Assembly (NCBI GenBank): GCA_938022235.1
Contig: CALIEL010000221.1
Location: forward strand, 1-11,319
Length of the DNA stretch: 11,319 bases
Source: Oribacterium parvum
Lineage (GTDB): Bacteria > Bacillota > Clostridia > Lachnospirales > Lachnospiraceae
Reading direction: 5' to 3'
Positions 1-5,139 of this stretch are shown here, piece by piece (position 1 is the stretch's first letter; the number at the start of each line of letters is the position of its first letter). A model generated the notes under the pieces. It saw only the letters and a program-made list of their open reading frames with translations. It did no database searches and was not told the DNA's origin. The position numbers were made by a program, and so were the translations under genes.

Positions 1-25
1 CAGTTTTCAATGTACTAATCTATCT

Positions 26-45
26 AAAATACGTTTCCGTATTTT
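26..45. terminator. AT-rich perfect hairpin, possible weak terminator
   Basis: AAAATACG (26-33) pairs with CGTATTTT (38-45) around a TTTC loop. The 8-bp stem has only two GC pairs per arm and is followed on the plus strand by ATTCT rather than a clean T tract. It could end transcription from either side, but its low stability makes this uncertain. Confidence 0.3.
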
Positions 46-77
46 ATTCTGAATAATCTAAATTTTATGCTTGACCA

Positions 78-158
78 TTAATAGTTAGTCTTACAATCTT
101 TAATAATGTCAGCCCATTGCCCTGTTCGCATCCTGCTTTTAGCAAGTTTTGTGTTCAT
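78..158 (-). pseudogene. IS66-family accessory protein (TnpA/OrfA-type), N-terminal remnant
   Basis: On the minus strand a perfect ribosome binding site (GGGAGG, complement of 167-172) sits 8 nt before an ATG at 158. It opens a 26-codon frame beginning MNTKLAKSRMRTGQWADII and ends in TAA at 78-80. The start resembles the DNA-binding accessory protein that precedes tnpB and the transposase in IS66 elements of Clostridia, which is normally about 100 residues or more. Here the frame stops after the first helix, and no following IS66 orf is visible in the 77 bases to the window edge. I read it as the decayed left end of an insertion sequence whose body lay to the left. The IS66 assignment rests on recalled family similarity; the truncation is directly visible. 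Confidence 0.5.
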
Positions 159-187
159 CTTGAATTCCTCCCTGAGATAGTGTGTAA

Positions 188-388
188 AGTGGAAAAAGTG
201 CGTTCAACTTTTCACGATTATCTCAATTTTTATGGAGAGAAAAAGATGACAGGTTATTTACCATTTACCAATGGAAAAATCCCAAAGTAACAAACATTCA
301 GCAGTTATTTGCCGAATGGGAAGATGACGGTATTCGTCATCAAGAATTGGATTGGGGAAAAGCAGAAGGTGAAGAGCTGAACAAATGA
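188..388 (+). pseudogene. C-terminal fragment resembling a MazE/AbrB-type antitoxin
   Basis: An open frame with no plausible start codon runs from just after a TAA at 185-187 to a TGA at 386-388. Only the last ~35 residues look protein-like: they contain TNIQQLFAEWEDDGIRHQE and then LDWGKAEGEEL. A short 'I-x-E-L-F' helix followed by an acidic E-x-D-W-G-x-x-x-G-x-E tail is typical of the C-terminus of MazE/AbrB-fold antitoxins. The DNA-binding N-terminal half and any toxin partner are absent. The IS remnant lies immediately upstream, so the gene was probably truncated there by the insertion or its decay. The product is an inference from a short stretch and could instead belong to another small acidic-tailed family. 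Confidence 0.3.
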
Positions 389-390
389 TA

Positions 391-775
391 TCGTTAAGCG
401 ACTGATGCAGTATGGGTATGAAAGAGAGTAATTTGAGTCCGCGTTACTTGCGAAAATCAGCGGTAGGAAGGACTGTAGCAATCAATAAGCTGAAGCGACT
501 GAAGCAGTATGGGGGCTGTAAGAGGAACAATCTGAGCCCGCCGGTACATGCAGAAACCAGCGGCGGGAAGGCCTGTAGCAATCAATAAGCTGAAGCGAAT
601 GAAGCAGTATGGGTCTATAATAGGGGTAGTCTGAGCCCGTCGGTACTTACTGAAAGCGAGTGAAGCGAAGCTTGAAGTTAGTACCGCTACGAGGCGAGGC
701 TAGCGGAAGCGTGCCCCATTTATAGACCCATACTGCTTCAGAGCGCTTTCTTATAACGAATACAGCCCTTCCATC
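391..775 (+). repeat. Palindromic repeat array 1 (two L units, then an L/R central palindrome)
   Basis: L units start at the shared AAGCG(A)CTGAWGCAGTATGGG motif at about 396, 493 and 593 (periods 97 and 100). Each carries, in order, GCAGTATGGG, a GAG-rich stretch, AATYTGAG, a CCCGCCGGTAC-like core, a GCGG/GGGAAGG segment, and CTGTAGCAATCAATAAGCT as junction. The second unit has an internal 7-bp stem, CCCGCCG (537-543) with CGGCGGG (561-567). The third unit runs into an inverted R half that ends near AATACAGCCCTTCC. The array begins a few bases after the stop of the upstream antitoxin-like fragment. No coding frame follows the repeat structure. The same family occurs at 9041-9470 (inverted) and 9822-10403. 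No transposase or known repeat name is recognised. Confidence 0.85.
601..739. repeat. Central palindrome of array 1
   Basis: GAAGCAGTATGGGTCTATAA (601-620) is perfectly complementary to 720-739, a 20-bp stem, with GGGG/CCCC just inside it. A nested stem pairs CGGTACTTACT (641-651) with AGTTAGTACCG (676-686), 10 of 11 matched. The loop between them contains GAAAGCGAG and GCGAAGCTTGAAG. Transcribed RNA could fold into a long branched hairpin, and supercoiled DNA could extrude a cruciform. Confidence 0.85.
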
Positions 776-814
776 TTGACTTTTGCAATAATCGATGTTA
801 CAAGTTATGTAAAA

Positions 815-838
815 CTAACTTTTGTTAGCGTAGACTAC
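815..838. promoter_or_regulatory. Overlapping dyads upstream of the ATPase operon, candidate operator
   Basis: CTAAC (815-819) and GTTAG (824-828) form a perfect dyad around TTTT. TTAG-CGTAGA-CTAC (825-838) overlaps it and resembles, with one arm mismatch, the TTAG-N6-CTAA dyad in the feoA promoter. The site lies about 40-65 bp upstream of the best -35. A DtxR/MntR-type regulator encoded at 3716 is the natural candidate ligand, but this is inference. Confidence 0.3.
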
Positions 839-878
839 ATTGTATTAAAAATGGAAACGAAATACAAAAGAGTTAGCC

Positions 879-908
879 TTGACTTAATAATAATTCCTAT
901 TTTACAAT
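879..908 (+). promoter_or_regulatory. Sigma-A-type promoter for the ATPase operon
   Basis: TTGACT (879-884), an 18-bp spacer and TACAAT (903-908) place transcription start near 914-916. This leaves a leader of about 115 nt before the gene at 1031. A perfect dyad GTTCT-AA-AGAAC (915-926) overlaps the predicted start point and could be an operator. Confidence 0.6.
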
Positions 909-1030
909 ATGCTCGTTCTAAAGAACAAGACTTTAACCGTAGAGCACAACTGAGTGTCAAATGCAAGAAAGCTTTATTCTTTAGTAGCAAATAGTAGTTT
1001 ATGTATAGCAAAATAAGAGGAGGAAAGAAT

Positions 1031-1330
1031 ATGTTTTTAGCAAATTGGGCATGGAAGAAGATTGGAATTTTCGCAGGTGGAGTTTTATTCGGAACAGCAG
1101 GAATGAAGATTTTAGGATCTACTGACGCGAAGAAGCTTTACACCGAGGCAGCTGCAGCAGTTCTTAGAGGGCAGGATTGCGTGATGAAGGTAAGCACCGG
1201 CATTAAGGAAAGCTGCGAGGACATCTATGCAGATGCAAAGCGCATTAACGAGAAGAGAGCAGAGGCTGCAGAGAACTCTTTAATCGAGGATTTTGAAGAA
1301 GTTTCCGACTTCGATGCAAAGGAAGTTTAA
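1031..1330 (+). CDS. Small glycine-rich membrane protein, DUF6110-like
   Basis: The product has 99 residues. I chose the ATG at 1031 because AGAGGAGGAAAG (1016-1027) sits just before it; an in-frame ATG at 1001 has no such site. Residues about 8-30 form one hydrophobic segment rich in small residues (GIFAGGVLFGTAGMKILG), suggesting a tightly packing transmembrane helix. The rest is soluble, helical and charged (AKKLYTEAAAAVLRG, then KRINEKRAEAAENS) and ends in an acidic tail. A single Cys pair (C50, C62) is present without a metal-binding motif. Proteins of this size and shape, annotated DUF6110, are commonly found directly before P1B-type ATPases in Firmicutes, so it may be a subunit, chaperone or regulator of the pump at 1455. 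No biochemical function is known to me. The coding call is firm; the family name is recalled and moderately certain. Confidence 0.8.
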   Translation: MFLANWAWKKIGIFAGGVLFGTAGMKILGSTDAKKLYTEAAAAVLRGQDCVMKVSTGIKESCEDIYADAKRINEKRAEAAENSLIEDFEEVSDFDAKEV

Positions 1331-1363
1331 TCAACAGAAACTGAATCAACGGAAACTGAATCA
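1331..1363. repeat. 15-bp tandem repeat after the DUF6110-like gene
   Basis: TCAACAGAAACTGAA (1331-1345) is followed by TCAACGGAAACTGAA (1346-1360), one base different, and then TCA and the related AGAAGTAACT. It starts at the base after the stop codon. The remaining spacer to 1454 shows no other structure. Confidence 0.75.
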
Positions 1364-1454
1364 GAAGTAACTCGAGCCGGAAAGGCATTGATCCTAGGGA
1401 AGGGATTTACGCATTCCCGGCTCTGTAATTTTGAGAAAGAAGTGGTAAGGGAAA

Positions 1455-3605
1455 ATGAAATGGAATATCTTGCATGAATCCCCGGGGCGTATCCGTGTTC
1501 ACGCCATGCAGAAGCGCATGACCATGGCACAGGCAGATATCCTTGAGTATTATCTCAAGGCCCAGGAGGGAGTCATTGAGGCGAAGGTTTATGACCGAAC
1601 CGGAGATGCAGTCATTTTCTACGAAGGAAAACGGGAAGGCATGATTCTTGCCCTGTCCCGTTTTTCTTATAAGGGAAATGAAGGCCTTGTACCGAGTCAG
1701 ACCGGTAGAGCCTTAAACAGAGAATATGAAGACAAATTAGTGCTGACAGTAGTGGATCGAGTGATTTCCACCCTCTTCTATCCCATCCCCTTAAAGCGGG
1801 TGATTACAGGAGTGAAGGCGATTCCCTACTTATTTAAGGGATTACAGACTCTCTTCCAAAGAAAGATTGAAGTATCCCTCCTGGATGCGGTGGCAATTTC
1901 CGCTTCCATCTTAACCGGAGACTACGATACCGCGTCCTCCGTAATGTTCCTCCTTTCCGTAGGAGAAATCCTGGAAGAGTGGACTCATAAGAAGTCTGTG
2001 GACGACCTGGCAAGAACCATGTCCTTAAATGTGGACAAGGTTTGGACCTTGGTTCAGGGCGAGGAAGTTTTACTTCCCCTAAATGAAGTGGAAGTAGGAC
2101 AGGAAATCATTGTCCGTACCGGAAATATGATTCCTTTGGACGGAAAGGTGAGCTTTGGTGAGGCTATGGTGAACCAGGCTTCCATGACCGGAGAATCCAT
2201 TCCTGTTCGGAAGAAAATCGGCTCCTCCGCCTATGCGGGAACCGTAGTGGAAGAGGGAGAATGTCGTATTCGCGTAGAGAAGCTGGCAGGCTCCGGACGC
2301 TATGATCGTATTGTGAAAATGATTGAGGAGTCGGAGAAGTTAAAGTCTGCAACAGAGGACAAGGCTTCCCATTTGGCGGATAAGCTGGTGCCTTATAGCC
2401 TGGGCGGTGCGGCATTGACCTACCTGCTCACCAGAAATGTCACCAAGGCTTTAGCCTTCTTAATGGTAGACTTCTCCTGTGCTTTGAAGCTTTCTATGCC
2501 GGTAGCGGTACTTTCCGCGATGAGAGAGGACGGAAAGCATAAGATTTCCGTCAAGGGAGGAAAGTTTATGGAGGCCATTTCCGAGGCCAACACCATCGTC
2601 TTTGACAAGACCGGAACCTTGACCTACGCTAAGCCGAAGGTGGAGGACATTATCACCTTCAATAATGCGGATGAAAATGAGATGCTTCGTATGGCTGCTT
2701 GTCTTGAGGAGCATTATCCTCATTCCATGGCAAATGCAGTTGTGGCCGAGGCGGAAGCCAGAGATTTACATCATGCGGAGCGCCATTCCAAGGTGGAATA
2801 TGTGGTAGCCCACGGAATTTCCAGCATTTACGAAGGAAAGCACGTGCTAATCGGAAGCCATCACTTTATCTTTGATGATGAGCATTGTACCGTACCAAAG
2901 GGAGAAGAGGAGAAGTTGGCAAGCATTCCGCCTGAGCATTCCGCCCTGTATCTTGCGGTTGACGGAGAGCTCACCACCGTAATTCTGATTTCCGATCCTT
3001 TACGAAAAGAAGCGGTTGGGGTTATTCAGGACTTAAAGGCTCTGGGAATCGACAAGGTTGTGATGATGACCGGAGATAATAAAAAGACTGCCCATGCAGT
3101 AGCCAGAATGGTTGGCGTGGATGAGTTCCATGCAGAGGTTCTTCCGGAGGATAAGGCAAGCTTTATTCAGGAAGAGCATCGCTTCGGCAGAAAGGTAATC
3201 ATGGTAGGAGACGGCATTAATGACTCTCCGGATCTTTCCGAAGCGGATGCGGGAATCGCCATTTCCGCAGGAGCGGCTATCGCCAAGGAGGTTGCGGACA
3301 TTACTATCCAAGAGGGCGACCTTTACGAACTGGTTATCTTAAAGAAGCTGAGCAACCGTTTGATGAAGAGAATTCACGGCAATTACAACTTTATTATCGG
3401 TTTTAACGCTATGCTGATTGCCTTAGGTTTAGCCGGTATTATGACACCTTCCAACTCCGCCCTGTTCCATAACATTTCCACCATCGCAACCGGATTGAAG
3501 AGCATGACACCTTTGATTCCGGAGGAGGAAATCGAAGCGGACAAGGAAGAGGTACTGGAAGCCGGAAAACGGAGAAAGAAAGCCTTGGCTAAGAAGGCAT
3601 CCTAA
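1455..3605 (+). CDS. P1B-type heavy-metal translocating ATPase with atypical FSC membrane motif
   Basis: This 716-residue pump uses ATP to move a transition-metal ion across the cytoplasmic membrane. The ATG at 1455 follows TAAGGG closely. Residues 1-70 form an HMA-like domain (SPGRIRVH) lacking the CxxC metal site. Catalytic motifs are complete: TGES 245-248 (actuator), DKTGT from D384 (phosphorylated Asp), a His motif HYPHS 420-424, MTGD 538-541, and GDGINDSP 585-592. The ion-path helix reads VDFSCALKLSMP, so the usual CPC/SPC is F340-S341-C342: the helix-breaking proline and first Cys are missing. HN at 672-673 begins the conserved HNxST of the last helix. Six membrane segments are clear; the first pair before residue 130 is weak. 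The C-terminus is a basic tail. The gene lies between the DUF6110-like gene and a DtxR/MntR-like regulator, suggesting Mn2+, Fe2+ or Zn2+ export. Metal and direction are inferred. Confidence 0.95.
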   Translation: MKWNILHESPGRIRVHAMQKRMTMAQADILEYYLKAQEGVIEAKVYDRTGDAVIFYEGKREGMILALSRFSYKGNEGLVPSQTGRALNREYEDKLVLTVVDRVISTLFYPIPLKRVITGVKAIPYLFKGLQTLFQRKIEVSLLDAVAISASILTGDYDTASSVMFLLSVGEILEEWTHKKSVDDLARTMSLNVDKVWTLVQGEEVLLPLNEVEVGQEIIVRTGNMIPLDGKVSFGEAMVNQASMTGESIPVRKKIGSSAYAGTVVEEGECRIRVEKLAGSGRYDRIVKMIEESEKLKSATEDKASHLADKLVPYSLGGAALTYLLTRNVTKALAFLMVDFSCALKLSMPVAVLSAMREDGKHKISVKGGKFMEAISEANTIVFDKTGTLTYAKPKVEDIITFNNADENEMLRMAACLEEHYPHSMANAVVAEAEARDLHHAERHSKVEYVVAHGISSIYEGKHVLIGSHHFIFDDEHCTVPKGEEEKLASIPPEHSALYLAVDGELTTVILISDPLRKEAVGVIQDLKALGIDKVVMMTGDNKKTAHAVARMVGVDEFHAEVLPEDKASFIQEEHRFGRKVIMVGDGINDSPDLSEADAGIAISAGAAIAKEVADITIQEGDLYELVILKKLSNRLMKRIHGNYNFIIGFNAMLIALGLAGIMTPSNSALFHNISTIATGLKSMTPLIPEEEIEADKEEVLEAGKRRKKALAKKAS

Positions 3606-3618
3606 GAAATATGCGTCC

Positions 3619-3631
3619 CGTTCTGAACGGA
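3619..3631. promoter_or_regulatory. 13-bp perfect dyad CCGTTC-T-GAACGG
   Basis: The dyad lies 13 bases after the ATPase stop. Its one-base centre makes it a poor RNA hairpin and a better protein site. It shares GTTC/GAAC arms with the dyad at 915-926 over the operon's predicted start. Function unknown; chance is possible. Confidence 0.25.
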
Positions 3632-3656
3632 GGGAAAAGCCGAAGAGATAAAAATG

Positions 3657-3676
3657 CCGGATGGAATTCTCCGGCA
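3657..3676. other. Stem-loop in the ATPase-regulator spacer
   Basis: GCCGGA (3657-3662) pairs with TCCGGC (3671-3676) around TGGAATTC, itself containing the self-complementary GAATTC. There is no T tract after it, so it is not a classical terminator. It could be an RNA processing or stability element if the regulator is co-transcribed. Confidence 0.45.
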
Positions 3677-3715
3677 ATAAGAATCCAAAGAAAGCACAAA
3701 GGGAGGAAATAGGGA

Positions 3716-4111
3716 ATGAAACCATACGAAAGTCATGAATCAGAGGAGAACTATCTGGAGGCCATCCTGATGCTGTCCATGGACCATAGAAATGTCAGAG
3801 CTATTGACATTGCCAATATGCTGGGATTTTCCAAGCCCAGTGTCAGCATTGCCTTAAAGCGCCTTCGGGAAGAGGGAAAGGTGGAAGTGGACGAGAAGGG
3901 AGCCTTAAGCTTAACCGAGCACGGCCTGTCCATCGCCCAGGGAACTTATGAAAAGCACACGGTATTAACGGATGTGCTGGTGGCCTTAGGGGTCAATGCC
4001 TACACCGCCTCCCAGGATGCTTGTCGCATGGAGCATGTTTTAAGTCCGGAATCTTTCACCAAAATCAAGGAATTTTATGCGAAATTAAAGGATCAAAAGA
4101 TTAAAGCGTAA
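3716..4111 (+). CDS. DtxR/MntR-family metal-dependent transcriptional regulator
   Basis: This 131-residue protein is predicted to bind operator DNA as a dimer when loaded with Fe2+ or Mn2+. GGGAGGAAAT precedes the ATG. Residues about 8-65 are the winged helix (recognition region LGFSKPSVSIALKRL); residues 66-125 are the dimerisation and metal half. Aligned by eye to Bacillus MntR, the ligand positions are N12 (Asp in MntR, Met in DtxR), E15, H81, C103 (Glu in MntR, Cys in DtxR), E106 and H107 in DACRMEHVLS. So the site mixes the two subfamilies, and metal preference cannot be read off. Its length matches MntR; the SH3-like third domain of DtxR/IdeR is absent. It follows the ATPase by 110 bp with no clear terminator between, so co-transcription is likely. 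The Feo operon lies just downstream, with a dyad over its promoter, making it a likely target (inference). Confidence 0.9.
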   Translation: MKPYESHESEENYLEAILMLSMDHRNVRAIDIANMLGFSKPSVSIALKRLREEGKVEVDEKGALSLTEHGLSIAQGTYEKHTVLTDVLVALGVNAYTASQDACRMEHVLSPESFTKIKEFYAKLKDQKIKA

Positions 4112-4132
4112 GCGAAGAAATAAATTTTTGGC

Positions 4133-4184
4133 AATAAGGCCTGAAACAGGAGCAATCTAAGATTACCCTGTTTCAGGCCTTATT
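4133..4184. terminator. Strong 18-bp hairpin terminator, probably bidirectional
   Basis: AATAAGGCCTGAAACAGG (4133-4150) is perfectly complementary to 4167-4184, and the 16-nt loop can form an inner AATC/GATT stem. The A-rich 5' foot and TTATTCTT at the 3' foot fit an intrinsic terminator for the ATPase-regulator unit, with A tracts allowing weaker action in the other direction. Confidence 0.75.
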
Positions 4185-4187
4185 CTT

Positions 4188-4222
4188 AACGAGTATCGCA
4201 CGTGTAGTGTGCGATACTCGTT
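4188..4222. other. Second perfect hairpin directly after the terminator
   Basis: AACGAGTATCGCAC (4188-4201) pairs perfectly with 4209-4222 around GTGTAGT. It follows the first hairpin by 3 bases and has no immediate T tract; a T-rich stretch occurs some 20 bases later (CTTTTTGATTTTTTT). It could be a second terminator, a folded RNA end or a repeat-type palindrome. Confidence 0.65.
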
Positions 4223-4429
4223 GTATGGAAAAGCTTTTTGATTTTTTTACAGTCCTTTTTGGGATATGCCGATGGGGGCGTCATCAACAGCTTTTGCCCT
4301 ATAAGCCTGAATTTTCCTACAGGCAAGCTTTTGTGGAGAATTTTTTGACATTGCCATCATTAAATATCTGGAATTTCATATTTTAATTAAATACAATCCT
4401 ACTCAGAGCTAATTAATTCTTACAAAATC
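4223..4429. other. Non-coding spacer before the Feo operon
   Basis: This stretch has no plausible gene. It contains T tracts near 4235-4250, a small stem GCCTG/CAGGC around 4305-4324 followed by AAGCTTTTG, and an AT-rich block (4360-4430) suited to an upstream promoter element. I looked for riboswitch consensus stretches and recognised none. Confidence 0.4.
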
Positions 4430-4458
4430 TTGACTTTATGGTTAGACAGTGCTAATTT
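4430..4458 (+). promoter_or_regulatory. feo operon promoter
   Basis: TTGACT (4430-4435), a 17-bp spacer and TAATTT (4453-4458) give a good vegetative promoter with a predicted start near 4465 and a leader of about 100 nt before feoA. Confidence 0.6.
4442..4455. promoter_or_regulatory. TTAG-N6-CTAA dyad, candidate DtxR/MntR-type operator
   Basis: TTAG-ACAGTG-CTAA fills the promoter spacer and overlaps the -10, the standard geometry for repression. TTAG/CTAA half-sites recall DtxR-family operators. A direct repeat GAGCTAATTAAT (4407-4418) resembles its right half, GTGCTAATTTAA. The likely ligand is the regulator encoded at 3716, so feo would be shut off when metal is plentiful; this is inference. 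Confidence 0.45.
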
Positions 4459-4565
4459 AATGAGGCAGATTCATGCTGTATAGACTGGCTGTGTTAGGCT
4501 TTTTCAAAAACAACTGGAATCTTGAAACTAAGAAAGAAAAGGTATTTACAGCGGAAGGAGGGGCT

Positions 4566-4775
4566 ATGCCATTAACATTAGCAGGAACAGGGGTTCCACA
4601 GATTATCCAGAAGATTAGTGGAAGTGCAGAAGTGAGACAGCATCTTAGCGACCTGGGCTTTGTGGTAGGGGGAGAAGTTACCGTGATTTCCACCTCTATG
4701 GGCAATGTCATTGTGAAGGTTAAGGATGCCAGGGTAGCCATCAGTAAAGAGATGGCGAACAAAATCATGGTGTAA
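4566..4775 (+). CDS. feoA: FeoA family protein, first copy
   Basis: A small cytoplasmic SH3-like protein of 69 residues that assists Fe2+ import by FeoB. The start at 4566 follows AAGGAGGGG (4555-4563). An in-frame ATG at 4473 would add 31 residues without a ribosome binding site, almost at the predicted transcription start, and is unlikely. Family features are the opening residues MPLTLAGTGVPQIIQKISGS, the central VRQHLSDLGFVVGGEVTVIS, and a closing beta segment GNVIVKVKDARVAISKEMA. It lacks the usual MTLxxLxPGxxxxV opening seen in the second copy, so the two are divergent paralogues rather than a recent duplication. First gene after the promoter and dyad. Confidence 0.85.
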   Translation: MPLTLAGTGVPQIIQKISGSAEVRQHLSDLGFVVGGEVTVISTSMGNVIVKVKDARVAISKEMANKIMV

Positions 4776-4784
4776 AGGTATAGA

Positions 4785-4877
4785 ATGAAACCTAAAAGGA
4801 TCTCAGAATTTTTCTCTTCGAAAGTTATGGGGCGTATGCCGGAGAAGATTGGAAGAGAGGAATTTAGAGAGTTTTAG
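4785..4877 (+). CDS. Possible 30-residue small protein between the two feoA genes
   Basis: ATG at 4785 opens a frame of 30 codons ending in TAG at 4875-4877 (starts MKPKRISEFFSSKVMGRMPE). AAAGG (4774-4778), overlapping the stop of the preceding feoA, lies 6 bases upstream. The product would be basic and soluble with no recognisable motif. It fills most of the 126-bp gap between two genes that otherwise belong to one operon. It may be a real microprotein, a translational coupling leader for the next gene, or chance. Confidence 0.3.
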   Translation: MKPKRISEFFSSKVMGRMPEKIGREEFREF

Positions 4878-4901
4878 CAGCGAGAGAAGGTGGAGGACAA
4901 A

Positions 4902-5129
4902 ATGACACTGAAAGATTTAAAACCGGGACAGAGTGCTGTCGTAAAGAAATTATCAGGCGAGGGCGCTGTAAAGAGAAGAATTATGGACATGGGCCTAACC
5001 AAGGGAGCGGAGCTTTTTGTTCGTAAGGTGGCACCATTGGGAGACCCTTTGGAGCTTACCGTGCGGGGATATGAATTATCCGTTCGTAAAGCAGATGCCG
5101 AGATGATTGAAGTAGAATTAAAGAACTAG
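4902..5129 (+). CDS. feoA: FeoA family protein, second copy
   Basis: A 75-residue SH3-fold protein with the canonical opening MTLKDLKPGQSAVVKKLSGE, then KRRIMDMGLTKGAELFVRKV, PLGDPLELTVRGYELSVRKA and a short acidic end. The ATG at 4902 has GGAGG (4892-4896) 5 bases before it; an in-frame GTG at 4890 would add four residues but lies within the ribosome binding site. It ends 10 bases before feoB, whose ribosome binding site overlaps this gene's stop, so the two are probably translationally coupled. FeoA proteins are thought to contact the FeoB membrane or G domain. Confidence 0.93.
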   Translation: MTLKDLKPGQSAVVKKLSGEGAVKRRIMDMGLTKGAELFVRKVAPLGDPLELTVRGYELSVRKADAEMIEVELKN

Positions 5130-5139
5130 GAGGAGAGAC

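Noticed and set aside
71..97. Promoter TTGACC/TACAAT in the IS remnant
   Set aside because: The spacer is only 15 bases and no intact plus-strand gene follows.
391..775. CRISPR array
   Set aside because: Units of 94-100 bp are similar along their whole length, with no short constant repeat and unique spacer pattern, and no cas genes.
776..994. 72-codon frame starting with TTG upstream of the DUF6110-like gene
   Set aside because: It has no ribosome binding site and runs through the best promoter and dyads; composition is AT-rich and not protein-like.
1331..1454. Extension of the DUF6110-like protein by read-through of its TAA (frame stays open with Ser/Thr/Glu repeats)
   Set aside because: Nothing signals recoding and the extension would overlap the ATPase start; it is better explained as a spacer repeat.
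4345..4367. Promoter from TTGACA at 4345-4350
   Set aside because: No acceptable -10 at 16-18 bases; TAAATA is only 10 bases away.
4223..4429. Metal riboswitch (NiCo or yybP-ykoY type) before feo or the ATPase
   Set aside because: I could not find the conserved core stretches of either class in 909-1030 or 4223-4560.
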